Shown: piece by piece, positions 1 to 12,948 of the stretch
How the letters are laid out: every line of letters begins with the position of its first letter
Numbering within the stretch: position 1 is the first letter of the stretch
NCBI RefSeq assembly: GCF_026212465.1
Contig: NC_080053.1
Location: 12,175,640 to 12,239,639 of the forward strand
DNA: 64,000 nt
Direction: 5' to 3'
From: Amaranthus tricolor
Lineage: Eukaryota; Streptophyta; Magnoliopsida; Caryophyllales; Amaranthaceae
Notes under the pieces: generated by a model
Seen by the model: the letters and a program-made list of their open reading frames with translations, nothing else
What the model was told of the DNA's origin: nothing
The model's database searches: none
Translations under genes and position numbers: made by a program

Positions 1-275
1 TTGATCGCAAGAGCGTTCATCTCCATCTTTTGAAAGTCTTCTTTTTCATACTCCGTGATTGGTTTTGGAATTGATTCATTGTTGGAGTTGATGGTCGTCA
101 CTTCGAAATATCCTATTTCAATTACTCTCCATACCTGGTAATTTTCGGCCTTTATAAAAATTTTCATCCTATTTTTCCAGTAGGTATAGAATTTCCCATC
201 GAACATAGGTGACCTTTGCGTAGAGTACCCTTCTTCCATGCGTTCGTTCATCTTCAACATCTTGCCAGGGAACAT
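1..275 (-). CDS. Ty1/Copia gag polyprotein, N-terminal part (runs off window)
   Basis: On the minus strand an open frame starts with ATG at 275-273 and stays open for 91 codons to the window edge. The product has the aromatic-rich core of plant Copia gag (DUF4219/UBN2 type): FDGKFYTYWKNRMKIFIKA, then YQVWRVIE. This protein forms the virus-like particle of the retrotransposon. The ATG is about 50 bases downstream, on the minus strand, of a tRNA-Met primer binding site and an LTR, as expected for the 5' end of a Copia element. The frame has no stop, so the element may be fairly young, but protease, integrase and RT lie outside the window. Family call is from recognised motifs; completeness is unknown. 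Confidence 0.75.
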   Translation of the reverse strand, partial: MFPGKMLKMNERMEEGYSTQRSPMFDGKFYTYWKNRMKIFIKAENYQVWRVIEIGYFEVTTINSNNESIPKPITEYEKEDFQKMEMNALAI

Positions 276-315
276 GATACTGCTCTCAGGGTTTCCTGAT
301 TAAATGAGGAACAAG

Positions 316-327
316 GCTCTGATACCA
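316..327 (-). other. Primer binding site for initiator tRNA-Met (Copia element)
   Basis: The minus strand reads TGGTATCAGAGC, the usual complement of the plant initiator tRNA-Met 3' end. It sits two bases inside the LTR edge at 330 and upstream of the gag ATG. This fixes the element's orientation (transcribed leftwards). Confidence 0.75.
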
Positions 328-329
328 AT

Positions 330-1553
330 TGTTGAAATACACGAAGATGGTCGAATGCAACAAGAGGGGGGGTGAATTGTTGTGTATCTAACTTTATTTC
401 GTTTTTCTTCTAATTTGCGGAATTTTAACAAACAAAATAAAGTTTAAACGTAAAAAGCAAAAGATAAAAAGGAGACAAAGATTTTACGTGGAAACCTTCT
501 TGGCCTAATAAGAAGGAAAACCACGACCCCCCGGGATTTCAAAATTCTCACTATGTTTTACGCAATTAAATACAATTACATAAAACAGTTTGCTTCACTT
601 GAAGCTTCTCTACTCTAGGCCTAATTCTCTTTCTCTACTTTCTCCTTCTCTTTCTCTTCTTACGCTTCTCTTCTCTATTCCCTTAGGCTTCTCATAAGTC
701 TAATTACAACAAATCACTCAATAACCCTTACAAGGCCAATTCTTAAGAAGATTAAAATTAAGTAGTTGCTCAAGAAAAATATAATGAATTAATTGGCATT
801 AAAATAACTTTGAATATTTTTCTTAATTGATCTCCCTTAATGGACACTCTTAATGCCTACTTCGCTTGAGCGTATCTTCCCTCGTTTATAAAGGGAACAA
901 CCATCAGTGCACTCAACCCACGATTTCCATGTAGTGCACTCACTCCATGACTTCCATTTACTTACTTGCTCCCAAAGAAATTTGGGAAGTTATTGAAAGT
1001 AGAGGTGGAAAATGACTGCGGTTCTCTTGTACAGTTAATAGTACATGAGTCACTAGGAAGATCCTAATTTATAGGAGACTTGTTCAAAGTACAGAATAAA
1101 TCTCTTGGATGTCCGAATTTATAGGAGACTAATTCAAAGTGAGGAATAAGTCTTTTCCATATTTTTAGGCGTTTAAAAAAAAAACTTTTTGCCAATTAAT
1201 AAATTAATTAAATTAAGCAACTAATTTAAACTTTTAACCTTTTACATTAACCGAAAACAGAAAACGTAATTTTTGTAACTTCCAGTCAATGTCTTCTTCA
1301 GACCTGTATCGTGGGGAACAGCGCACTGTCTCCATCTACAACTTTCGTCAGGACTTTAACTCTAGGAACACTAAACTGACTTTTAAAGCAATTGTCCAAC
1401 TTCTTGGATATTTGAGACATGTACAACTTCCACGAACTAAGTCATAGGCTTCATCAACGATTAACACAATCGGATTTTTACCTACAAAACAATCTCTAAA
1501 ATATGTTTGTTTATTTAAAAGTGAAGTCATCATCAAAACCTTAAGAGCCAACA
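330..1553 (-). repeat. 5' LTR of Copia retrotransposon (about 1.2 kb)
   Basis: The inner edge at 330 is exact: the plus strand begins TGTTGAAATAC directly next to the primer site. The outer edge is inferred at 1553, where CAACA gives the matching terminal inverted pair TGTTG/CAACA. A TATA-like motif lies on the minus strand at 885-893, which fits a U3 region to its right. The partner LTR and the TSD lie outside the window, so the outer boundary is not proven. The 71-codon frame at 1348-1563 falls in U3 and is probably fortuitous. Confidence 0.6.
885..893 (-). promoter_or_regulatory. TATA-like box in Copia LTR
   Basis: CTTTATAAA on the minus strand, inside the LTR and pointing towards gag. 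It is consistent with the retrotransposon promoter. Only the motif and its position support this. Confidence 0.4.
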
Positions 1554-1571
1554 TAATATACATGAGAAGAC

Positions 1572-3602
1572 CTTTGAGGAGTACTTAGATGGGTCTCATG
1601 TGTTAGACAAAATGTACAAAAATGGTAAAATCTGGTCTCCATTACCATTTGGATCCATTGTGCTTGAGGAGTGATTGATATTTGAAACCAAAGCGCAGTT
1701 TCTAGATGTATTCAGAGATTACTGCATACAAGAGGGCTTCTCTGTTTCAGTTGACCATGTTGACAGTAAGAGGTACATAGCAAGGTGTTTGATGAGGGAT
1801 TGCACTTAGAGGATTCATGCTTCAATTTTAAGGGGTAAAGTCAGTTGGGCCATAAAGAAGCTAGAAGGAGAGCACGCAACTTGTGGGAGGCTGGAAGAGA
1901 ATCCTATGGTCTCTTCAGCATGGCTTTGCAGACATTTGATACAAGACTTAGAGGCAAACCTAGATGTCCAGTTGATTCATTGTAGAGGTTGTGCATGGAA
2001 AGGTACAAGATCCATGTGAAGTTGAGATTGTTATACAAAGTGAAGAGTTTAGCGAGGGAGCAATTACATGGTGGGTTTGTTGAGTCCTATCTAGCTCTTC
2101 CAAAGTATGCTGAAATGATAAAGTCCACAAATCCTGGGTCTTATGCTCTGGTTACATGGACTGACTGTTTGCAATTTAAGGCATGTTTTATATCTTTTGC
2201 AGCTCAAGTGAAAGGATTCTTAGGTGGTTGTAGACCTATCATAGGAATAGATGGTGCACATTTAAGTGGGTATTACAAAGGGGTTATGCTCACTGCAGTT
2301 GCAATAGATGGGAATAATGAGATCTTTGTGTTAGCCTATGGGATTGTTGACACAGAGAGCATAGATTCCTGGACTTATTTTTTTAGAAACTTGAGGTGCT
2401 TGTTTGCTCAGTATGAATCTCAGAAGGATGACTGGACTTTTATCAGTGACAGGATGAGGGTAAGTTTCTTATTTGTCTTTGATTTGAGATTATGTAGCTG
2501 TTTATTAACTTAGTCTTGTTTTTTAGGGGTTGAATCAGCATTGTTTGAGGTGTTCCCAAGAGCTACAAGGAGAATATGCTACCAGCATTTGTACTCAAAT
2601 TGCAAGGCTGCAGGATGGAGTGGGGCAGCATTTCATAAGATGTTTTGGATTGCGGCAAATGCCTACAATGAGTACGTTTTTGAAAAAGCTATGTCCAAGA
2701 TAAAAGATTTTGATGCAGCAGCATATGACTATCTCAAAAATGTAGAAGAGCAGTGGAGTGTGCACATGTTTGACAGGACAGTTTGTTGTGATCATAACAC
2801 AACAAACTTCGTGGAGTCATTCAATGCAATAACAAAGGCCAATAGGGACATGCCTGTGTTGACATTGCTGGAAGGTAATTTGTGTCCCTGTTTTGCTTAT
2901 TTAAATGCAAAAAATTGTTGTTGCTTACTGTCATTTTTTTTTTTTGGTTTTTTGAATAATTAAGATGTCAGGAATTGGTGCATGAAAAGGATGGGTTCCA
3001 AGTTCGATATAGCAGTAAGCATGAAACCTAATGATCTAACAGAGCATGCATAGGGGGTGCTGGCGACTAGGACTGATGATTCTAGGTTCTGCCATGTCAC
3101 GGCAGCTGGTGGTGGAGAGTTTGAGGTGGGGGATGGCCATGTCAAGTTCCCTGTCACCCTTGGAAATATGACTTGTGGGTGTGGGAAATGGCAAGGATCA
3201 GGGATCCCTTGCAAGCACGGGCTAAGGGTCATTTACAACCAGAGACTTGATCCTAGGGACTTTGTCTCACCTTTCTACAAGGGGGCTGCTTACAAACTCA
3301 CTTATAGAGATCACATCCACCCCATGGCTGATCCAACTCACTGGCCTTCACTAGATGTGCCAGAAATTGCACCACCCCAAGGGAAAAGAAATGCTGGCAG
3401 ACCACCTAAGCAAAACAGAAGAGCTGCTCATGAGGCAAAAAAAGGAAAGAGGCATAAGAATAACAAATGAAGCCTATACAAAGAACTAGGCCACAATGCA
3501 GTGACATGCAAGGCAAAAAAGGCATCATCAAAGAAGACAACACATGCAGCTTCCTCTTCACAGCAAGGCAACACTAGGGGGAAGAGAAAGGCTGCTACTT
3601 AG
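1572..3602 (+). pseudogene. MuDR-type MULE transposase, decayed
   Basis: Fragments in order give a Mutator-like transposase. 1572-1985 resembles the N-terminal MuDR DNA-binding domain (two in-frame stops). 1989-2460 holds the first part of the DDE domain with NPGSYALVTW and the first catalytic Asp in GIDGAHLSGYYKG, then the second in FISDRM. After a GT-AG intron (about 2461-2526) come PRATRRICYQHLYSN and the catalytic Glu in NFVESFNAITK. A second intron (about 2876-2963) precedes the SWIM zinc finger CGCGKWQGSGIPCKHG. The last piece is a zinc knuckle in which a TGA at 3468-3470 stands where its first Cys would be, followed by 43 more open codons to TAG at 3602. Single-base frameshifts occur near 1985 and at intron 1, and another stop near 3050. 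Role: DNA cut-and-paste transposition; now inactive. No TIRs were found for it. Confidence 0.85.
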
Positions 3603-4018
3603 CATTGTTTAGTGTCATTTTTTTGGTGAACATTGTTTATTGTCAAGTTGTATTTGAACAACATGTTAACTACTTGGTTTGTATGACACTTCTTTTGTTT
3701 ATCATAATTCCAACGGGTATATTTTAAAAAAATATGGTATTTGATGAAAATAAAAAAAGTAAATGGTATATGGTGAATTATTAATTTACCACAAACGGCA
3801 CACTGACGGTAGTTGTCATTAATGGTATCCTGTGCTAACGGACGTAAACTCAATGGTATATGGTGAATTAGAAAATTTCGTGTGGTATATGGTGAATTTC
3901 GAAGAAACTCAGTGGTATATCATGAAATATCCGTAGATATAAATTTGTCATTATTGACTGGATTAGAAATCTTATCATTTCAATGCTGGAACAATACTAT
4001 ATATACATGTGTAAGCCC
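3603..4018. other. Non-coding, with four GGTATATGGTGAA-like repeats
   Basis: No gene seen. Between about 3765 and 3930 the motif TGGTATATGGTGAA(T/A) occurs three times, with a fourth degenerate copy (TGGTATATCATGAAA) near 3911. It may be subterminal sequence of the preceding MULE, but no inverted partner was found on the left side. Confidence 0.35.
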
Positions 4019-4026
4019 TTTTTGAA

Positions 4027-4757
4027 GGAAAAATAACAAGAATAATCCAACCTTTACTCGATTTGCTTACAATAATCTAAACTATTGATTAACAATATTG
4101 TTGTGTAAATTTACAATAATCCAACTCTTATCATTAGGTCACTCACCCAAAAATATTGTTGTGCAAATTGTGACCTATTTTTATAGGTAAATTAACAAAA
4201 AATAATATAAAAAATAATAAAAAAATAAAAATAAGCAAACCCATTCCCCTTCTCACACACTCTGCCACCGTTTCTCCCTTCCACCCCACTACCACCTTTA
4301 CCTCCCCACTAGCTTCAGGCCCTCAGTTCCGACGTGGCCTAAACATCACCACCACAATTCAAAGTAAGGTTGTTGGTTTGGAAGTAGATGAGTGATTGTG
4401 GTGGACATGCAAACAATTTCAGCTTCATCACCTTCAATATCATCATCTTCATCATCCAAATAAAGGCCACCCATGAATGGTAAGGAGAAGGGATGGGATG
4501 GTAGGTTGGGAGGGGCAGCAAAATGGGTTAGAGTGGTGCAAGTTGGGGAGGGAGAGAAAGAGGGGATGCGGTGGGGGAAGGGGAGGGGTTTGGGTAGTTT
4601 TTTTATGGTTTTTTAATTAACTTTTTCATGGCTACCAGTCACTATGGAATGCTCTTGAAAAATATAACTCAAAGTTTGGATTATTAATGGTTAATCAATA
4701 GTTAGAATTATTGTAGGAATATCGAGTAAAGATTAGATTATTCATGGTAGTTTTTCC
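4027..4757. mobile_element. Non-autonomous TIR element (MULE-like), 731 bp
   Basis: The ends are long inverted repeats of about 70 bp. The left arm begins GGAAAAATAACAAGAATAAT. The right arm read in reverse begins GGAAAAACTACCATGAATAAT, and both continue through TTTACTCGAT and CTATTGATTAAC. TTTTTGAA flanks both sides (4019-4026 and 4759-4766), an 8-9 bp target-site duplication that fits a MULE or hAT. The middle (about 4230-4570) is CT-rich then AG-rich and differs from the AT-rich arms, so a captured host fragment is possible. There is no transposase inside. Confidence 0.7.
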
Positions 4758-4766
4758 TTTTTTGAA

Positions 4767-5429
4767 ATTCAATACTATAAACTATTGAAAAAAAAAATTT
4801 ATACATTAAAAATTAATATGAACATTTAAAATGGATTAATTGGATTATTTTTTTTACAAGCAATTACTCTTTCAAACCAATTTTCTTTCTTTAAATTCTT
4901 AACCAAATCGTCTAGTTCTATTATACAAATTGAAACATTATATATGGCTGATCTTCTAGACGCAAACCTTTGGAATTGACAAAATAGGTAATCTCAGGCC
5001 ACTTTGGGTTACACGTAAATGTAATGAATACATTTGGATATCTATATGTCTTGCATATACCCATATCACATTGATAACTTTAGATACATAAGAAAAATTT
5101 CCTACATGTTTGAAGCTCACTAATGCATTGCAGTCTGCCATCACGACCCTCAACAATTATGTCACATTTTTCAACAATATTTCCTATGTCTCCAACAATT
5201 AATGTGACAACTTTAGATACATAAGGAACATTTCCTATGTGTACGTTATCTTATAATTAATTTTCATTCTAATACAAAATGAGAATTGATTTTTAATCCA
5301 ACATTTTCTAAAAAAGATTTAAAAATTGTTTATAGAGTTAACATTATTAGGAAAAACAATTCTACAATTTAATAACTTTTAATTGGGACTACCATCTTAC
5401 ATCGTCAAGATCTAATAACCATAACACAG
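4767..5429. other. AT-rich non-coding stretch
   Basis: No gene recognised. A short duplication reads ACTTTAGATACATAAG..AATTTCCTA near 5080-5105 and again near 5205-5240. The start of the next LTR element is probably within 5340-5430 but is not sharp. Confidence 0.3.
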
Positions 5430-7069
5430 GAGTATTAGACATTTCCCACTCTTCCTATCTAATTCTATTAACTACTACATTTTAAAAAATAAATTAAACC
5501 ATTTTACACTTGTCTTTCTTTACATCTATTATTATGAATTTCTTATTCTTCTTTATAATATTTTTCAATCTTTAGACATTTTCTATCTACAAATTACAAA
5601 CAACAATTATACTTCAAACATCATGTTAGTAAAGGAAGTTTGATAGGAACATACAATTATATTCTAGGCTTGTTTCACAAGGTAATTCTCAATGTCCATC
5701 TAATTAGGGTTATCCCATTAGTATTATGTGCTAAGTGATAAATAATGTGTTTATATGAGAAACGTGATTTTATATGATATTATACTTTTTATATTTTTAT
5801 CGTCAAAATGACATTTACACTATTTTGTTACATATTAATTTATAATATTATTATTTTGATGAAAGTTATATTATTATTTTAATAATGATTTAAAATGCGA
5901 TTGAATTTGGAGAAAAATATTTATGATATTAATTCCTGTTGCCACTAATTGATATTAAAATGGTAAATTGAAAAATGAGATAACAATTGAATATATTGAG
6001 ATATATTTTTGTTGGGAAATTTATGATAATAAATAATGTATGTTTGATTATATGTTTGTATGCTCGCGACTAATTATTAAAATATATTAAATCACGTAAA
6101 GTGAAACACGTGGGAAATAAATCTCTTATATTTGTTGTGATCCAAGTATAAGGGTGATGAACAGGTTGCCTTGTTTGGTTAGTATAGCTGCCGATATGTA
6201 TTATTATTTCTGCTACTTGATACAATGTTTGGTCTTTCTTCTATTTGTTGTGATCCAAGTAGAAGGGGTGTGCACACACGGGTTACCTAAGTATGCTGGC
6301 CTTGATGAATTATTTGGGGTGACGACCCTTGATGAAGTAGGTATAGGAGTAAAGCTTCGGCCTACTAGCGTTCTCGTTCTCTCAAATTAATAATTGAATA
6401 CATGCATTGTCATCATTAACTATCAAATTAATTAATTGATTTATGTGATATTATATTGTTTACACAAATTTCTTTTTAACTCAACGATATGTTATTTTCT
6501 AAAATTATTTTCAACTCGATTATAATTTATGTTTCTTAATGTATTTTCTGTAACACCTCGTTAAATTATCGATTAAAAATAATTTTAATTATTAATAATT
6601 AATTAGTCGATTAAATATATTAAATAATTATTTGCGTATGCCTTTATTGCGCACGTGTTTTGTCGCGTAAAAAGTTTATCGCGTAACGATAACAACTAAA
6701 CCGAACAATAAAGTAATTAAATAAAATTTTAAAAAAAAGAAAAAAAAAAGAAAAATCACAAAGGTTGCCTGGTTGCTTGGGATGAATTAGGGGATTTGTA
6801 ACTCCTCCCTAAAAGCCCAATTAAGTAGCATTAAGGCTAGCTAATTAACGGGAGATTTAAATGTGCTTAATTAGGCTTTGAAGGGTCAAAAGACATTTGA
6901 AATTCACTGAAAAATTCAGAAATTTTCTTTACCATTTTAGATCCATTTTTTTAACCATTTTAAAGAAAAAGAGAAAAAAGTGAGAAAAAAATCTTGAGTG
7001 TTGTTTTGGGTGTTCGATTGGGCAATTTAATCCGTAATCCTTGAAAATTGTAAGTCCTTGATTATTATA

Positions 7070-7640
7070 CAAAATTTAAATTTGTTAAAAAAATGTTGTT
7101 CATGATTTAATTCTTTAACAAAATTTAATTTGTTAGAAGAATTATATTCATGTGTTAAGTTTATATAGTTTTTTTTTATGATTTATAATTCTTTAACAAA
7201 ATTTAATTTGTTAGAAGAATTATATTCATGTGTTAAGTTTATATAGTTTTTTTTTATGATATATAATTCTTTAACAAAATTTAATTTGTTAGAAAAATTA
7301 TATTCATGTGTTAAGTTTATATAGTTTTTTTTTATGATTTATAATTCTTTAACAAAATTTAATTTGTTAGAAGAATTATATTCATGTGTTAAGTTTATAT
7401 TTTTTTTTATGATTTGTAATTCTTTAACAAAATTTAATTTGTTAGAAGAATTATATTCATGTGTTAAGTTTATATATATTTCTGTTATGATTTATAATTC
7501 TTTAACTAAATTTAATTTGTTGGAAGAATTATATTCAGGTGTTACCTTTATATGGTTTATTATGATTCATATTCATGTTTAGTTTTTCATGAGTTCATAA
7601 CTTTTTAACAAAATTTAATTGTTAGAAGGGTTGTATTCAT
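7070..7640 (+). repeat. Tandem repeat, unit about 78 bp, 6-7 copies
   Basis: The unit contains TTCTTTAACAAAATTTAATT, then TGTTAGAAGAATTATATTCA and TGTGTTAAGTTTATAT with a T-tract. Its start recurs near 7111, 7189, 7267, 7345, 7420 and 7499, so the period is 75-79 bp. Outer copies are more diverged. It lies in the nested LTR-like element just before the (TA)n array. Confidence 0.85.
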
Positions 7641-7813
7641 ACATTTAGATTGATAAAGTTTTTGTTTTATAAAATCCTAATTCTTTAACAAAATCATAAT
7701 TTGTTTGACGAGTTTATGGATGAGTATTTATTTATAAATTATTTATGTTTCGTTAGCAAAATTTCGATTTACTAAAGAAGTCGTGTTCATGATTTTATTT
7801 TTATGCATAAAGG

Positions 7814-9114
<1,301 letters not shown>

Positions 9115-11012
9115 GAGTGATAGAAATATCTTAATATAATTATTTATATTTTTTTTTATGTTGTCTTTAATTATGTGTTGAGATTTGTGTATGTGTGGGT
9201 ACTCATATTTTGATTATTTCATTATTAAGAATGATTCGTGGTAGTATGTGATACAAATATTTAAATGAAATAAAAAAAAATTCAAAAAAAAAATCAGGAC
9301 AGTAGGTGTGCCTCGACGGGCGTGCCTCAAACCTCGACATTCAAGTGCGTTTTGTTTGTCGCTTCATTCACCGATTGCATTAAAGGTCACTTAAATGCTA
9401 AAATTAGTTTAAAATAGTAAATGGGCGCTAAAAATTATGAAATTTGGTACCCAACATAATTGATGCCTTCCGGACGCAGTGGTAAAGTTGGATTTTTTGT
9501 TTGAATTTTCGAAAAACTGTCCAAAAAGGCCAATAAAGTTTCTGGTTGGATTTTAAAATTTAGAAGTTATTGAGATTAATATTTAATCATTTAAAATTAT
9601 GAATTTTAGTGACGCCTTGATAGTATAAAGTGGATTAGTTGTGGAAACACGTACTAATACGTGATTTTTGTATGTGTGGTTGTGTTTAGGACCTCGATTC
9701 ATAAGGGGTTGAGATTCCTTTTGTTGCGTGCTTTACCGTTCTTTTAAGGTACACGCTCAGACCATATTATTTAATTGGAAATGTACATTGATGTTGTACT
9801 CATTCTATGATGTGATTTTGTGTATCACTTAAGGCTTTGACACCAAAAATAATTGGAAAAGAGTTTAACTTGAAAATTTAAGGATGGTTATGTTGGTTAT
9901 CCATTTGAGGTTATTATACTGGATTGGAATTATTATTATTCATCGTTCCCATGGCAATTTAGTTTGGATCATTACAGTCACCATGGGGGTATGCATACTT
10001 TACCTTTGACGACCCGAATAGGACGGGGAACGTCTTAGGCCGGAGGTTGCCTCGGGATTAGCTCTCCCATGCGTATTCCTCCAAACTTTTATATTACACT
10101 GGCGACTCGAACTGGACGGGCAACGACATGAGTTAGGAATTGGAAAGACAATAATGACATCTTAAATGTCAGAGCCTTTGCATGTTAGGATGAACTCATT
10201 GTTCGTATGTAACCTGTATAATGCATTGTATGAAGTCTCTGACGTGTGCTAGTTTATGTTCTTTGAACTTGCTATGATGTGGTCTTTCGACAACTAGCAG
10301 GTCAATTTGCAGGCGGGAATAGTGTGTGAGGACTCCAACTTAGAACCTGTAAATGAGCTGACAGTCGTATTCGATCTATGATATTTTTTTTTTCGTTGAA
10401 CTTGTTTATTTATCTTGGAAAGTGCGTTTATAATTTAAACTAGAATATGGTTTTGAAGAGGCCCTTAGGCTCTCAAGTTGTAACTTTAAGACTTTCGTTG
10501 ATTTGTTGTTGCTATCTTTATTTGCTTATTTCTTTATCACTAGAACGTCATCGATCCTATATACAGTTTAACTTAAATGTCCGACGTGTGACTCGGAATT
10601 TATATTTACATATAATTATCCGGTTCACTTTAAATCGGACTTTTACGTTTTCAAACTAAATTATTTTACGGGATGAAGTTGTAATTACTCAATTTCCTGA
10701 TTTTGGGAGTTTTTTTCCCTTATTATTCTTGCATTTTTATTTTTGTAGGTCACTGATGGTGTGGAGATCATAGAGTGAGGTTCACTTAGAAAATTAAATT
10801 TAATTAGTAGTCATGTCTCAGTTAAAATTTCACTTTTAGTTGTAACAATTGTTTAGTACTTAAATTGTATAATTTATTTTATAGTTGTTTAGCCTTATAT
10901 TTATTTCCTTATCAGAAATAGATGTGGCGGTAATGCTCCCACGGTTAGGTTTTAGTTTATTTTTTGCATAAAAATTCTTTTTAAAGTTGGACCTAATTAT
11001 GGGGGTGTTACA

Positions 11013-12948
11013 ATTTCCTCCACAAAGGTACTTGGGTTGAAACTTGGAAATTCACAATGTGATACAAACAACACAACACACCCTTAGTACTTAGGGTATT
11101 TAAGGTATGTCACTTAATGACAAAGTGTTCGGTGAATTATAAACTTGGAAAATTCTAACAAGAAGTTTACAACTCCTTTGGAAAGAACATAAGTAAGAGA
11201 GAAGTAAGGATAAAAAATTCAAGAATTAGGTGTGTAACATCCTTTCCCAAACCCCTATTTATACTTCAAGTATACCAAGGGGTCATGGCACATTCAATCA
11301 CCCCAACATAGTGGTCATCAATTAATACCATTATAACTATGGAATTCATGAGCATTTCCTCTTCATTATGCCATTGTAATATCAGAATTGATATGGAATA
11401 AGTAAAGGAATCCAATACACTTAATTCAAAGAAAACGTAAAGACACAACGGTCTGATCAGAACAAAAAGTCGAGTCGGCTTTTGTCCCAACTACAGGAAA
11501 CTCAACTCGGCTTTTCCTGCTGGACAACAATTGTTTCCAGTACCTAAAGTCGAGTCGGCTTTTCTTGCTGACTCGATTTTCTAATTTTCTTTTGTCCTAT
11601 CCTTTGAATCCCGTTGAACTTTATTTTTAATACATTTTGTCCTATTATTATTTGTAGTACTTGGTGATAAGATACACTAAATATCCAACATAATTAGGGT
11701 CCGTTTGATTCAGTGAGCAGGATTGGAATGGTATGGAACCCCATACCAAGATGGTATGGATTCGGAACCCCATACCAGACTAAAACTGTTTGGTTCAATC
11801 CTGTAATAGATATTCAATCTATTCACACTGTTTGGTTCAATTATGGAATGGATTCTCTGTCTAGTTTATATATATATATATATATAGATACATACATACA
11901 TTTCTGTGACGCTCTTCACATTGTGGCTTTCCTTGCAATTTCAATTTCCGGATAAGCACGGCAAAAGTTATACTACCTCCCTTCCGAATATTGAAAATAC
12001 TTAGCACCGTACACATCATTGTTTTATTTCTTAATTTATGAATTATTTTTTAATTTATAACTTAAAACATGCGAAATTCCACCGTGGTAGCATCGAACTT
12101 TCCTAAAACACGAGTCATAGTATTGCATCCAATTTATGCACTGTATAATTGTCGTAAAGATCAACATCCAAAAAGATACTGAAAATAAGAGCATTTCTTC
12201 AATAGTCCATTCCACCTTTTTGGTCAGTGTAACATAATTCACCATTTAATTCGCTTTTTGAATTCGCGATTCGCTCAAAATAACCCTAAAATAACTCAAA
12301 GTTGACCATAATTCGCTTTTTTTGATCAGCAATTCGCAAGGACATTATTGAATCATGTGACTATGGTCACAACAAGACTTAATGGAAAGCTAGTAATTGT
12401 CCATTTACGAAAACAAAATAATAAGGGCATGTTTGGTTGGTTCATTTTTAATGGTATGGAATGGTATCACAACCATTCCAATGTTTGGTTAGGCATTTTT
12501 ACATTGGAATGTCATACCCTTTGAATTCTCATCCCATTCCATTCCTTAGAATTCCATACCCTCCTACCCCTTAACGTTATTCAAGAAAAAGATAGACTAA
12601 GAAATGAGAGAGTTAAATGAAAACCGATTCGAAAACATTGTAGGAGGAAAATGTTATTTGATCAATTGTTTCAAACAAGAGCGGATTTTCCATCATTAAT
12701 TAAATCCTATCTATTAGAATGCTGTAAAGGCATAAAGCTATTTTTATGTCACCAAGAAATCGGGAATATTTTTTTTTAGTTTTATTTTATTTTTATTTTT
12801 ATTTTTATTTTAACCTGCCTTCATTCTTTACTCCGACGTTTCCGTCCACCATTATCAGTTTCTGAAGACCTTGAGATGAAGAACGATTAACCCAAATTCA
12901 ATCAATTTCCAACCAAATTGAAAAAATACTCTTGCCATTTGAGGCAAA
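11013..12948. other. Intergenic region upstream of SPPL gene
   Basis: No gene seen. 11465-11580 has three copies of a TCGAGTCGGCTTTT-like motif. 11695-11860 and 12425-12570 contain TTTGGTT and ATGGTATGGAATGGTAT motifs that look like fragments of a short DNA transposon, but paired ends and a TSD were not found. 12770-12815 is T-rich. Promoter and 5' UTR of the SPPL gene should lie in the last few hundred bases; I cannot place a TATA box. Confidence 0.4.

Noticed and set aside
1348..1563. Minus-strand 71-codon frame with a DEAYDL motif
   Set aside because: It falls in the U3 part of the Copia LTR and matches no family; too little to call a gene.
6154..6390. 78-codon plus-strand frame
   Set aside because: It lies in the LTR copy A and is not conserved as a frame in copy B at 54.1-54.3 kb.
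11695..12600. ATGGTATGGAATGG-rich patches as a complete MITE
   Set aside because: Motifs recall short DNA transposons, but no paired termini or TSD could be found.
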